A stretch of 35,657 nt of DNA from an uncultured Dialister sp. (GTDB taxonomy: Bacteria; Bacillota; Negativicutes; Veillonellales; Dialisteraceae). Shown here piece by piece: positions 27,893 through 35,657 of this stretch (its first letter is position 1; every line of letters starts with the position of its first letter). A program made the translations under genes and the position numbers. Where the stretch lies: contig CAKQBK010000017.1 in assembly GCA_934216155.1 (NCBI GenBank), positions 1 to 35,657 on the forward strand, read 5' to 3'. The notes beneath the pieces are model-generated. The model was not told the origin of the DNA, did not search any database, and worked only from the letters and a program-made list of their open reading frames with translations.

Positions 27893-30352
27893 ATGTCGAA
27901 ATTTAGATTGTGGCTGGCCCGTTGCCGGCAGAATCCGAAGAATGTTCATTATCCCGATGGGGCGGTGATTTCCTGTCGGGCAGATTTGGAGAAGGCGGTT
28001 CGTCTGGATCATGTGGCCGCCCATTTCCAGGGCGGTATCCGGGGATTGAAAAATTTCCTGGAATCCGATGTGTCGATTTTGGATTGTGATAACGATCATA
28101 CGGACAATCCCACCGATTGGGTGACCCCGGAGACGTTGTATTATCTCTTTCCCGATGTTTCTTTTGCCATTGTGGCCAGTCGGAACGATGGTAAGGAGAA
28201 GGGAAATAAGTCTGCTAGGCCTCGTTTTCATGCGTATTTTTTCCACAGGAGGTGTCTTTCAGCCGCCGATGAGGAAAAACTGAAACGGGCCATTTATGAA
28301 CGGTATCCATTTTTTGATAAGAATTGTTTGGACGCTGCCAGATTCATTTACGGCGTGGAGGCCCCGCATTATGTGATGTGGCATGAGGGGACCATGGATA
28401 TTGCGGATTTCTTGGAAAAGACCAGAAGTCCCTGGATTCGTGCCATGGAGGAGCCGTTGCTCCTTCCGGCGGGTCCTGGGACGAAGGAAAGTGAGGGTGA
28501 TGATGTGACCGATTCACCGGCGGAATCAGCTCCGCCGGTGCCCTTCGGGGCAAAGGAAACCGTGGCTTTGGCCCATAGGGCAGCACCTTGTATTTCTTCT
28601 GCTATAGAAAGTCCGAAGGCCACCTATCATCGGGCCACACCGCCTATTTTGGAGGGCAGTAGAAATAGCACGCTCTCCTCTTTGGCGGCTAGGCTGGTGA
28701 AGCGCTACGGCGATACCTCCGTGGCCTATGAGAAATTTTTGGAACAGGCCAATCGCTGTGAGCCGGCTCTGCCAGACCGGGAGATTTCTTCTATCTGGAA
28801 AAGTGCTCAAAAGTTTTATCAGAAAATTTGTCAGGATGGCCATTATGTGGCGCCGGCTATGTATGCGAAGGTTCTTGCGGGGAAATTGGACTTGAAACCT
28901 TCTGATTATTCTGATATGGGGGAGGCTAAAATGTTGAAAAAGGTTTATGAAAAACGGTTGGTCTATACAATTTCTACGGATTTCATGATTTACGATGGAA
29001 TTCGCTGGCAGGAAAATAAGCAAAAGGCCTATGGGTTCTGTCAGGCTCTTTTGGATCACCAGTTGGACGAAGCCATCACCGGTCTTTCTGTGATTGAAAA
29101 ATCCCTCTCCCGTATGGGTATCGATGACCAGGTGATTGCCCAGGGAGGACGGAATTTGCGTAAAACCGCCGGAAAGATCGGGGCGTCTCTTTGTGCGGCT
29201 CAAGAGGAAATCAGGGAATATGTTTCTTTTGTGGCGAAACGTAGAGATTTTTTCTACATCGATGCGACACTCAAAACCGTTCGGCCTATGGTACAGAAAG
29301 AGATTTCCGATTTCGATACCCAGGCCATGGTTTTGAACACCCCCGATGGGACCTATGATTTGTCCCAGGGAATGGCAGGGAAATTGGCCCATAAGAGCGA
29401 GGATTTCTTGACCAAAGTGACGGCTTTTTCTCCCGATGATAGAAATGAAGACCTGTGGCTTTCGGCGGTGGATACGTTTTTCATGAAAGATGAGGAACTG
29501 ATTCGCTATGTGCAACAGCTTATGGGACTTTCTGCCATTGGAAAGGTCTATAAAGAGGCACTTTTCATCGCTTATGGCAATGGCGCCAATGGGAAATCCA
29601 CCTTTTTCAATTCCATTGCTCGTGTCCTGGGCGACTATAGCGGCACTCTCTCGGCAGATGTATTGATGGCTGGCTGCCGCCGGAATGTGAAACCAGAAAT
29701 GGCAGAACTGCGAGGCAAACGGCTCATTATCGCTTCCGAACTGGAAGAAGGAATGCGACTCAATGCGTCTATGGTGAAACAGCTTTGTAGTGTAGACGAA
29801 ATTACCGCAGAAAAGAAATACATGGCCCCCTTCCGTTTCGTCCCGTCTCATTCTTTGGTGCTCTGTACCAACCATTTGCCCAAAGTGGGAGGCCGGGACT
29901 TGGGAATCTGGCGGCGTATCCTGCTCATTCCCTTTCAGGCCAAGCTGCCCGTAGACGGTAAGCAGAAGAATTACACCGATTACCTGGTGGAAAACTCCGG
30001 CGGTGCCATTCTGAAATGGGTCATCGAAGGGGCTAGGCAGGTGATTGAAAACCAGTTTGAAATCCACCTACCAAAAAGCGTTCAGGAAATTCAGAACCAG
30101 TACCAAGAAGCCAATGACTGGTTGGCCCACTTTCTTGACGATTGCTGCGAAATCCGAAAAGACTACCAGCAGCCGTCTGGCACCTTCTATGAAGCCTATC
30201 GAAACTACGCCTTTCGCCAGGGAGATTACATCAGAAGCACCAGCGACTTCTACACCGCCCTTGCCATGGCTGGCTACGAACGGGGTAGAGCAAAAAGCGG
30301 AAGATACGTCCAAGGCGTGAGGCTCAAGGTAGAATATCTGGAAAACCAGTGA
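27893..30352 (+). CDS. Phage/plasmid primase-polymerase with D5-type SF3 helicase
   Basis: An 819-residue replication protein of the P4/D5 type. The N-terminal archaeo-eukaryotic-type primase domain shows motif I LDCDNDHTD (D64, D66, D68), motif II RPRFHAYFF (H113) and motif III DAARFIYG (D147, R150). A primase C-terminal helical segment follows at about 250-315 (LSSLAARLVKRYG...LPDREISSIWKSAQKFYQ). Then comes a D5_N-like region and an SF3 helicase with Walker A GNGANGKST (K568), an acidic Walker B in IIASELEEG, and motif C LCTNHLPKVGG (N660) followed by WRRILLIPF. It should unwind and prime at an origin. ATG 27893 has nine bases after AAGGAGG; ATG 27887 has only three, so I prefer the second. 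No phage structural, integrase or terminase genes are nearby. The best candidate origin is the iteron-like region 25790-26177. Confidence 0.92.
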   Translation: MSKFRLWLARCRQNPKNVHYPDGAVISCRADLEKAVRLDHVAAHFQGGIRGLKNFLESDVSILDCDNDHTDNPTDWVTPETLYYLFPDVSFAIVASRNDGKEKGNKSARPRFHAYFFHRRCLSAADEEKLKRAIYERYPFFDKNCLDAARFIYGVEAPHYVMWHEGTMDIADFLEKTRSPWIRAMEEPLLLPAGPGTKESEGDDVTDSPAESAPPVPFGAKETVALAHRAAPCISSAIESPKATYHRATPPILEGSRNSTLSSLAARLVKRYGDTSVAYEKFLEQANRCEPALPDREISSIWKSAQKFYQKICQDGHYVAPAMYAKVLAGKLDLKPSDYSDMGEAKMLKKVYEKRLVYTISTDFMIYDGIRWQENKQKAYGFCQALLDHQLDEAITGLSVIEKSLSRMGIDDQVIAQGGRNLRKTAGKIGASLCAAQEEIREYVSFVAKRRDFFYIDATLKTVRPMVQKEISDFDTQAMVLNTPDGTYDLSQGMAGKLAHKSEDFLTKVTAFSPDDRNEDLWLSAVDTFFMKDEELIRYVQQLMGLSAIGKVYKEALFIAYGNGANGKSTFFNSIARVLGDYSGTLSADVLMAGCRRNVKPEMAELRGKRLIIASELEEGMRLNASMVKQLCSVDEITAEKKYMAPFRFVPSHSLVLCTNHLPKVGGRDLGIWRRILLIPFQAKLPVDGKQKNYTDYLVENSGGAILKWVIEGARQVIENQFEIHLPKSVQEIQNQYQEANDWLAHFLDDCCEIRKDYQQPSGTFYEAYRNYAFRQGDYIRSTSDFYTALAMAGYERGRAKSGRYVQGVRLKVEYLENQ

Positions 30353-30690
30353 GAAGTGAGGAGTGAGAAGTTAGAAGTGATGGACGGGGCCCACAATTCA
30401 TATAGGGCCCCAGTTTTATAGCTTATTATTCTGCCCTATTCCACTTTCTAACAAAGAAAAGATAGGGCCTGTCAAAAGGTTATGGGGCTATGGATAGTTT
30501 CATAACCCTAAATAACCTTTCATAACCTTGACTCCATCCGTATACATACTTATGGATGATACAGAAATCAGCAGAATAATAACCTATATAAGAGGGGTAT
30601 TGGGGCCCTATATGAATTGTGGGCCCCGTCCACCACTCCTCACTCCTCACTCCTCACTCCTCATTCCTAACTCCTCACTATATATAAGGT
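30353..30690. repeat. Composite nested palindrome between primase and amidase
   Basis: From the outside in: GTGAGAAGTGAGGAGTGAG units (30353-30378) face CACTCCTCACTCCTC units (30633-30680). The D hairpin at about 30385-30411 faces an inverse D at about 30604-30628. The family I terminus TTATTATTCTGC (30423-30434) faces GCAGAATAATAA (30571-30582). Inside is AAAAGGTTATGGGG...CATAACCTTGAC. The whole spacer is one nested inverted structure. Confidence 0.85.
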
Positions 30691-30717
30691 ATATCAAACC
30701 CAAAGGAGATAATCGAC

Positions 30718-31275
30718 ATGAAAGTATTCATCAATCCCGGTCACCACATCGGCGTGGACAGTGGGGCTGTCAATCAGAAATATCACGTTTGTGAAGCACA
30801 GATTGTGCACGACATCGCCGTGCTTTTGAAATTCTATCTCGAAGCGGCTTATGTGCAAGTGGAAATGCTGCAGTCGGACAACCTTTTGGGAGAAAATCCC
30901 AAGTATTACCCGGTGGTACAGACCGCCAATGGCAGCGGAGCGGACCTCTTCGTGTCCCTTCATTGCAATAGCGCAGAAAACCCAGCGGCCCATGGCACAG
31001 AGACATTGATCTATGTGTCCGGCGGAGAAGCCGAACGGGCTGCCTTCTGTATCCAGCGGCAATTGGTGGATACTCTAGGCACCATCGATAGGGGCATCAA
31101 AGAACGCCCGGGCCTCGCCGTCCTCCGTGGTACCTCTATGCCGGCGGTGCTGGTGGAAATAGGATTTATTTCTAACGAAGACGACGTGACGCTCCTGATG
31201 CACCAGAAAGCAGACATTGCTAGGGCTATTGCCAGAGGAATCACCGACTGGGAACGGTCGGAGGCAGTAGCATAA
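30718..31275 (+). CDS. N-acetylmuramoyl-L-alanine amidase (Amidase_3)
   Basis: A 185-residue zinc amidase of the Amidase_3 type, which cleaves the bond between N-acetylmuramic acid and L-alanine in peptidoglycan. It is only the catalytic domain. Zinc ligands are H9 (INPGHH), E26 (CEAQIV) and H82 (VSLHCNSA); E147 in LVEIGFISNEDD is the catalytic glutamate. There is no signal peptide or cell-wall-binding repeat, so export would need a holin-like route or lysis, as in phage endolysins. AAAGGAGA lies eight bases before the ATG. Related DUF1659/DUF2922 clusters in Firmicutes often include such an amidase. Heptamer arrays flank both ends of the gene. Confidence 0.92.
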   Translation: MKVFINPGHHIGVDSGAVNQKYHVCEAQIVHDIAVLLKFYLEAAYVQVEMLQSDNLLGENPKYYPVVQTANGSGADLFVSLHCNSAENPAAHGTETLIYVSGGEAERAAFCIQRQLVDTLGTIDRGIKERPGLAVLRGTSMPAVLVEIGFISNEDDVTLLMHQKADIARAIARGITDWERSEAVA

Positions 31276-31276
31276 A

Positions 31277-31722
31277 TGCAATTAGGAATTAGGAATTAGG
31301 AATGGCGGTAGCGGTGGATTGGGTGGAGTATACATCTCACGATTTTCTGTATGCAAAGGTTCTGTTGGTGGCAGTTTTCTATGGAGACTCATTTCGACTA
31401 AATCGCTATCATAAGGTTCTGTAGCGATGGGGCTGGTTGGATGTACATCTCACATTTTTCTATATTGTAAGGTTCTGCCTCTATCCCTATATGTTCTAGC
31501 GTATACCCTCTTCCTCTGGAAGGGGGCAGGGGGGATAGCTCTCACTAGCGGGATATATGACCCATGACATATAGCGAAGTCGGCACCCAGAACATGGGGT
31601 ACACCGCTAATGCAGGACGCCGAAAGGACAAGTGACACTAGCAAAGAAACCGCTACAGCGGGCTATCCCCTGGGACGTATCGCTTCGCTTACGTCCTTTC
31701 CCCCTTCCAAAGGAAGGGGATT
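31277..31722. repeat. Heptamers and family B' element (copy 3)
   Basis: GCAATTAGGAATTAGGAATT units start two bases after the amidase stop. A short direct repeat ATACATCTCAC/GTACATCTCAC with TTTTCT occurs at about 31328 and 31442. The B' element (31500-31722) starts TACCCTCTTCCTCTGGAAGG and ends CCCCTTCCAAAGGAAGGGG; its centre differs from other B' copies. No gene is seen. Confidence 0.7.
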
Positions 31723-31756
31723 TTTGATTAGTGCCTCTAGCCAGTTTCGTCATTTG

Positions 31757-31888
31757 ATGCAAAGGGTCTCAGGGTTCTAAGGGTACTAAAGGTTCTAAGG
31801 ATTCTCTGAATGAGATGATAACGCTAGCGTTTATCAGCCCACTCGAGGAACCTAAGCAACCTGAGAACCTTAAGCAACCTTTTACTAC
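31757..31888. repeat. Family A dyad, variant units
   Basis: GATGCAAAGGGTCTCAGGG and GGTTCTAAGGGTACTAAAGG at left, centre GATAACGCTAGCGTTTATC, CCCACTCGAGGAACC and CCTAAGCAACC units at right. Confidence 0.8.
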
Positions 31889-31985
31889 TAGCGGGATACA
31901 TGGTACATGACACATGGCAAAGTTAGCGCCCAGAACCATCGGATAGCAGGATGAGTGACAAAAGTCTCCTTTTACAACAACATTT

Positions 31986-32023
31986 AAAAAGAGCTGTAGA
32001 TTTCTTGTCTGCAGTTCTTTTTT
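31986..32023 (+). terminator. Terminator-like hairpin before proB
   Basis: AAAAAGAGCTGTAGA (31986-32000), loop TTTCTTG, TCTGCAGTTCTTTTTT. It lies about 150 bases upstream of proB and would insulate it from the amidase side. A possible -10 TAAAAT sits at 32072-32077. Confidence 0.7.
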
Positions 32024-32175
32024 ATGCATTGAAATACCGGTCATACCCTATGAAATACCCTTGTATTATGCTAAAATAAATATATTTGAACATCAGTGTT
32101 GCAGGTTCTGGTGGATTCAAAAATATGTAAAAATGTTGCTCATCATTTTATTCAGTACGTATGGGTGATGATACT

Positions 32176-33318
32176 ATGAATAACATTAAAAACGGAACAC
32201 GAGAAACGATTTTAAAGAAAAAGCGTATTGTTGTCAAAGTGGGAACCAGTTCACTGACCTATGACAATGGAAAAGTCAATTTCCGCTATATGGATCATTT
32301 GGCCAGGCAGCTTTCTGATTTGAAAAATCGGGGGTTGGAAGTGATTCTGGTCACTTCTGGTGCCATTGGTGTAGGGCTTCCTGTATTGGGATTTAAGGAA
32401 AAACCGACTTTCTTACCTTATAAACAAGCATGTGCCGCTGTGGGACAGGGTGTTTTGATGAATATGTATGAACACCTTTTCCATGAATACGGACAAATTG
32501 TGGCCCAATTGCTTTTTACCAAAGGGGATGCGGTCAATTCCAAGCGGTATCTCCATATGAGAGGGACGCTGCAGGCACTTCTGGAATTGGGAGCCATACC
32601 GATTGTCAATGAAAATGATGCGGTTTCTGCCGATGAAATTAAAATTGGTGATAACGATACGTTATCGGCCATTGTGGCCAGTGTGGCAGAAGCAGATTTG
32701 CTGATTATTCTGTCTGACATCCAGGGGTTGTATGATAAGGATCCGAAAAACCATCCGGACGCCCAATTGATTCATACTGTGCCAGAATTTACTAGAGAGC
32801 TTTTTGCTATCGCTGGTGGAGCTGGGACGGCTAGGGGAACCGGCGGGATGTATACCAAGATCCAAGCGGCAGAGATTTGCGTCCATTCTGGGATTGATAT
32901 GATCATTGCCAAGAGTGATGAAGCCGATGTACTGGAACGCATCATGGATGGCGAGGAAATAGGCACCCTGTTTTGCGGCGAAAATGTACATCCGCAGCTT
33001 AAAAAGCGGGATATCATCATCGGTACAGCCGTGAAGGGAAAAATCTTTGTGGATGAAGGTTGTAAACAGGCCTTGTTGGAAAACGGGTCCAGTTTGTTAC
33101 CTGTAGGCATCGTCGATGTGGAAGGCAATTTCTTGGAAGGCGATACGGTGGCGGTGTATTATAATAACCAGGAACTGGCTCGTGGTATTTCTCACTATAG
33201 TGCCAGTGATGTATCACTCATAAAAGGACTTCGCACGGAAAAATTAACCGAGGCTCTTGGCACGGCGGCTCCCTACGATACGGTGATTCACCGAGACAAT
33301 TTGCTGATTATGAAATAA
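32176..33318 (+). CDS. proB: Glutamate 5-kinase
   Basis: A 380-residue glutamate 5-kinase, the first enzyme of proline synthesis from glutamate (ATP + glutamate to glutamyl 5-phosphate). The amino acid kinase domain has IVVKVGTSSLT near the N-terminus, LVTSGAIGVGL, PIVNENDAVSADEIKIGDNDTLSAIVAS and the GTARGTGGMYTKIQAA block. A C-terminal PUA domain (about residues 285-375; FVDEGCKQALLENGSSLLPVGI...GDTVAVY) is present. ATG 32176 lies six bases after GGGTGA; an in-frame ATG at 32161 lacks a ribosome site. Normally proA follows proB; here it does not, so glutamyl phosphate reductase must be encoded elsewhere or be absent. Confidence 0.95.
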   Translation: MNNIKNGTRETILKKKRIVVKVGTSSLTYDNGKVNFRYMDHLARQLSDLKNRGLEVILVTSGAIGVGLPVLGFKEKPTFLPYKQACAAVGQGVLMNMYEHLFHEYGQIVAQLLFTKGDAVNSKRYLHMRGTLQALLELGAIPIVNENDAVSADEIKIGDNDTLSAIVASVAEADLLIILSDIQGLYDKDPKNHPDAQLIHTVPEFTRELFAIAGGAGTARGTGGMYTKIQAAEICVHSGIDMIIAKSDEADVLERIMDGEEIGTLFCGENVHPQLKKRDIIIGTAVKGKIFVDEGCKQALLENGSSLLPVGIVDVEGNFLEGDTVAVYYNNQELARGISHYSASDVSLIKGLRTEKLTEALGTAAPYDTVIHRDNLLIMK

Positions 33319-33330
33319 CGGCGAAGAGAC

Positions 33331-33486
33331 ATGAAATTTTCAGAAAAAGTGAAGTGGATGATTTACTACTATACCAAACATCCCAAGGGACGATTTGAGC
33401 TGTCTCATATTGTTGAATTATTGGGGTTCTGGCTGGTATGTATTTTGCTTGCGGAAGTGGTGTTGTATCTATGGCTAAACGGGTAG
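33331..33486 (+). CDS. Small single-pass membrane protein between proB and nadD
   Basis: A 51-residue frame begins 12 bases after the proB stop and overlaps the nadD start by 16 bases. The N-terminus is basic and aromatic (MKFSEKVKWMIYYYTKHPKGRF). Residues about 28-49 form one membrane segment (VELLGFWLVCILLAEVVLYLWL). GAAGAGA lies just upstream of the ATG as a weak ribosome site. The tight fit between two conserved genes and the clean topology support a real gene. No function can be assigned. Confidence 0.62.
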   Translation: MKFSEKVKWMIYYYTKHPKGRFELSHIVELLGFWLVCILLAEVVLYLWLNG

Positions 33487-34082
33487 GCATCTTTGGTGGC
33501 TCATTCAATCCCATTCATATCGGCCACTTAGTGATTGCCGAAGCGGCCTGGCAGGAATTCCACCTGGAAAAAGTGGTGTTTATTCCTTCTGGGGATACGC
33601 CAAACAAGGACATGCATCATATTGATAAAGAATTTCGGTATGAAATGGTCGAGAAAGCTATCGCAGGGAATCCTCATTTCTGTATTTCCTCTATAGAAAA
33701 AAATCGAACAGGCCCTTCTTATACGGTAGATACGATCCGTCTTTTGCAAAAGAAATATGGCGATGCCTATGAATTTTATTTTATTTGTGGAACCGATGCG
33801 GTAGCCGATTTACCGACTTGGAAATATAATAAAGAGCTATTGGAAGCGTGCCATTTTATTTGTGCCAGCAGACCGGGCAATGAAGAACGAATTGAACAGT
33901 CCATTGCGTATTTCGGCAGGCTGGGGCAGGAGAAAATCCATTTCCTTCGCACCCCAGAATTGGCTATTTCTTCCACGATCCTGCGCCATCGCATAGCGCA
34001 GAAAAAGTCGGTTCGTTATTTTATTCCTGATACTGTCATTGGGTATATAAAAAAATATCATCTTTATGAAGGTAATTTGTAA
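33471..34082 (+). CDS. nadD: Nicotinate-nucleotide adenylyltransferase
   Basis: A 203-residue NaMN adenylyltransferase, which makes deamido-NAD from nicotinate mononucleotide and ATP in NAD synthesis. The N-terminal nucleotidyltransferase motif is GIFGGSFNPIHIGH (H16, H19). Further on are the family blocks RYEMVEKAI, NRTGPSYTVDTIRLL, FYFICGTDAVADLPTWK and the ISSTILRHRI motif near the C-terminus. I chose ATG 33471 because the motif must begin within about eight residues; the longer frame from 33438 lies in the preceding small gene. It shares its final base with the yqeK start codon (34082), so translation is coupled. Complete, with high confidence. Confidence 0.95.
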   Translation: MAKRVGIFGGSFNPIHIGHLVIAEAAWQEFHLEKVVFIPSGDTPNKDMHHIDKEFRYEMVEKAIAGNPHFCISSIEKNRTGPSYTVDTIRLLQKKYGDAYEFYFICGTDAVADLPTWKYNKELLEACHFICASRPGNEERIEQSIAYFGRLGQEKIHFLRTPELAISSTILRHRIAQKKSVRYFIPDTVIGYIKKYHLYEGNL

Positions 34083-34669
34083 TGAAACTTGAACAGATTC
34101 AATCAGATTTGAAGCAGAATTTATCAGCTAAACGTTTTAAACATTCTGCTGGTGTGGCCGATTTGGCGAAGCATTTGGCTAAGAAATATGGCGCCGATCC
34201 GGATAAAGCCTACTTGGCCGGCTGGGTTCATGATTGTGCTAAGGAACTTTCTTTGGCAGATATGCAAGAGATTATCAAAGAAAATGGATTGCAGTTGGAT
34301 GCACAGATGATGCAAAGCCGTGCTCTTCTTCATGGTCCCTGCGGAAGTCTTTTGGCTCGCAGTCGGTATGGCATCGAAGACGCGGATGTTGCCACTGCGA
34401 TTTATTTTCACACCACTGGTCAACCGGGAATGACTTTATTGGAAAAAATAATTTTCCTAGCCGATTACATCGAACCAAGCCGTGATTTTCCTGGTGTGGA
34501 CAAACTTCGCAAGAAGGCAGAAAAGAATTTGGATGAAGCGGTGCTTGCTGCTTATGACTCCACGATTTCCCATTTACTGGACCAAGAGGCTTATATTTAC
34601 AATTTGACATTTTTAGGAAGGAATGATTTAGTCCTTCGCATGCAAGAACATCATGATGAAAACAAATAA
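34082..34669 (+). CDS. yqeK: YqeK family HD-domain Ap4A hydrolase
   Basis: A 195-residue HD-superfamily protein. YqeK enzymes hydrolyse diadenosine tetraphosphate symmetrically. Metal ligands seen are the His in RFKHSAGVADLAKHLA, the HD pair in GWVHDCAKEL, His in ALLHGPCGSLLA, His in YFHTTGQPGMTLLEKIIFLADYIEP and the Asp in LADYIEP. The arrangement nadD-yqeK-LCP is a standard Firmicutes cluster. The start overlaps the nadD stop by one base and its end overlaps the LCP gene by 17 bases. Normal length for the family. Confidence 0.93.
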   Translation: MKLEQIQSDLKQNLSAKRFKHSAGVADLAKHLAKKYGADPDKAYLAGWVHDCAKELSLADMQEIIKENGLQLDAQMMQSRALLHGPCGSLLARSRYGIEDADVATAIYFHTTGQPGMTLLEKIIFLADYIEPSRDFPGVDKLRKKAEKNLDEAVLAAYDSTISHLLDQEAYIYNLTFLGRNDLVLRMQEHHDENK

Positions 34670-35531
34670 AAGAAGAAAAAGTCGGATTCGATTGAAGAAA
34701 CTGATTCTCTTTATCGTAGGTGTCGTGGCGATTCTGTCTCTTGTTATCTTTGGCGTAGCAAAGACCATTCAGGTCCTATCGACCCGTTCTTCCGATGAAG
34801 CGGGGCAACCGATGTACTATCTCTTTATCGGAACCGATGAGAAAGCAGCCAACGAGGCAGATACGGTACTTTTGATGGCTCGAAACGATAAAAAGGAACA
34901 AGCCGTCTTTATTTCCATTCCGTCCAATACGAAAATTCCCCATCGGCAGGAAGGGAAATATATGCTCCTGCGGCAGACCTTTGCAGAAGGCGGTTCTGAA
35001 GAAACCAAAAGTGCCATTGAAAATCTGCTTCATATTCGAATCGATAAATATGCAGTGATCAATTTCTCAGATTTCAAAAACTACATGTCCCATTGGGGTC
35101 CCGTGGATATGTATGTAGAAAAATCTATGGAACATAGAGATGCCAATGGCATCTCTGATATTGAAATTCATCAGGGATATCAATCCTTGCAGGCCGATGC
35201 AGGCTTAGGGTATGTTCGCTATATCGATGCAGACAACGGAGAAGTGGGACGTATCCAGCGGCAGGAACGATTCATGAAGACCGTGCTGGAAAAAATGCAG
35301 ACCTCCAGCACCTTCTACAATTGGGCAGCTGTGAAATACTATTGGAATGCCGCAGAGACGGACATCACCTCCGAAGAGGCTGGTACATTGGCCTATCATT
35401 TGACCAAATTCCCACAGTCCAATTGCAAATTTATTATTTTCCCTGGGGAATTACAGAAAACAGGGAAAGAGCCTGCCTGGGTGGTCAATCCGGTAGAAGC
35501 ACAAAAAGTCATTGCTATGACAATGGAATGA
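34653..35531 (+). CDS. LytR-CpsA-Psr (LCP) family protein
   Basis: A 292-residue LCP-family protein. These membrane-anchored phosphotransferases attach glycopolymers to peptidoglycan in many Gram-positive relatives. A cytosolic basic start (KTNKRRKSRIRLKKL) is followed by one membrane segment (about residues 17-39). The extracellular LCP domain shows ADTVLLMARNDKKEQAVFISIPSNTKI, then INFSDFKNYM and GYVRYIDADNGEVGRIQRQERFMKTVLEKM. The usual RxxR-type lipid-phosphate-binding region appears as GRIQRQERF. It is a short LCP domain without a C-terminal LytR_C domain. Two adjacent ATGs (34653, 34656) lie within the end of yqeK. rsfS usually follows yqeK/LCP but would lie beyond the window. Confidence 0.9.
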   Translation: MMKTNKRRKSRIRLKKLILFIVGVVAILSLVIFGVAKTIQVLSTRSSDEAGQPMYYLFIGTDEKAANEADTVLLMARNDKKEQAVFISIPSNTKIPHRQEGKYMLLRQTFAEGGSEETKSAIENLLHIRIDKYAVINFSDFKNYMSHWGPVDMYVEKSMEHRDANGISDIEIHQGYQSLQADAGLGYVRYIDADNGEVGRIQRQERFMKTVLEKMQTSSTFYNWAAVKYYWNAAETDITSEEAGTLAYHLTKFPQSNCKFIIFPGELQKTGKEPAWVVNPVEAQKVIAMTME

Positions 35532-35573
35532 AATGCATAAGAGCATAAACAGTTGATGGACAATGTGAAAAAA

Positions 35574-35657
35574 TGGCATTCGCACTAGCGTGTGGCCCCT
35601 TGGAGAAGGGGCGGCGAAGCCGGGGATAGAGTGGCCCGAAGGGACACAATCAGCACT
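35574..35657. repeat. Family B element (copy 5), cut by the window end
   Basis: GCATTCGCACTAGCGTGTGG and CCCCTTGGAGAAGGGGCGG, matching the left half of copies 2 and 3 nearly base for base. The right half lies outside the window. Confidence 0.8.

Noticed and set aside
28526..30067. 513-codon minus-strand frame
   Set aside because: It is antisense to the primase-helicase, whose motifs are complete; the frame has no recognisable domain and no ribosome site.
30718..31275. Intact prophage including the amidase and primase
   Set aside because: No integrase, terminase, portal, capsid or tail genes are seen in the window, so only a remnant or satellite is supported.

Overview
The window reads as chromosomal DNA of a Gram-positive-lineage (Firmicutes-type) bacterium. 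Evidence is the strong AGGAGG-type ribosome sites, a YdbC (PC4-like) protein, a DUF4321-radC pair, and a nadD-yqeK-LCP block preceded by proB. A Negativicutes host such as Dialister or a relative fits best; that is inference from gene content and style, since no rRNA or other marker is present.

Layout. 1-4.1 kb: NfeD and flotillin-like FloA, then two unrecognised membrane proteins. 4.4-6.6 kb: YdbC and a cation diffusion facilitator. 7.0-8.3 kb (minus): TmcAL, tRNA(Met) cytidine acetate ligase. 9.0-12.4 kb: a lipoprotein, DUF4321, RadC and a small protein whose C-terminal half resembles DnaA domain I. 13.0-16.1 kb (minus): a Zn/Cd-type P1B ATPase with a very long His/Cys-rich tandem-repeat N-terminus. 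17.2-22.2 kb: an ABC importer with two substrate-binding paralogues, permease and ATPase. 22.8 kb: a predicted structured RNA, possibly 6S-like. 23.1-31.3 kb: an accessory segment with a sigma-70-like factor, DUF2922, an overlapping 45-residue ORF, DUF1659, an iteron-like inverted-repeat region, an HTH protein joined to a second regulator ORF across a slippery heptamer, a primase-polymerase/SF3 helicase, and an amidase. It looks like a domesticated phage- or plasmid-like replication module, but no integrase or structural genes are visible. 32.1-35.5 kb: proB, a small membrane protein, nadD, yqeK and an LCP-family protein.

The most striking general property is the intergenic DNA, a bit over a third of the window. 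It is built almost wholly from a few repeat families. I use these working names: A, large dyads made of 9-bp AGGTTnCTC units; B/B'/B'', dyads built on CCCCTT/AAGGGG or CCCCCG/CGGGGG stems; C, CGGCGAGC...GCTCGCCG hairpins; D, short GGGC(C/G)C hairpins; E, 7-bp tandem arrays; G, a unit containing CCGATACTTCTATC; H and I, long palindromes. Repeats are nested in each other, begin right at stop codons and end just before ribosome sites. In two genes (tmcAL, DUF4321) they supply the last codons and the stop.

Metabolic and stress themes are metal efflux (CDF, P1B ATPase), membrane organisation (NfeD/FloA), amino-acid-type uptake (ABC), proline and NAD synthesis (proB, nadD), and cell-wall functions (LCP, amidase). 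All calls come from reading sequence and translations; no database search was run.
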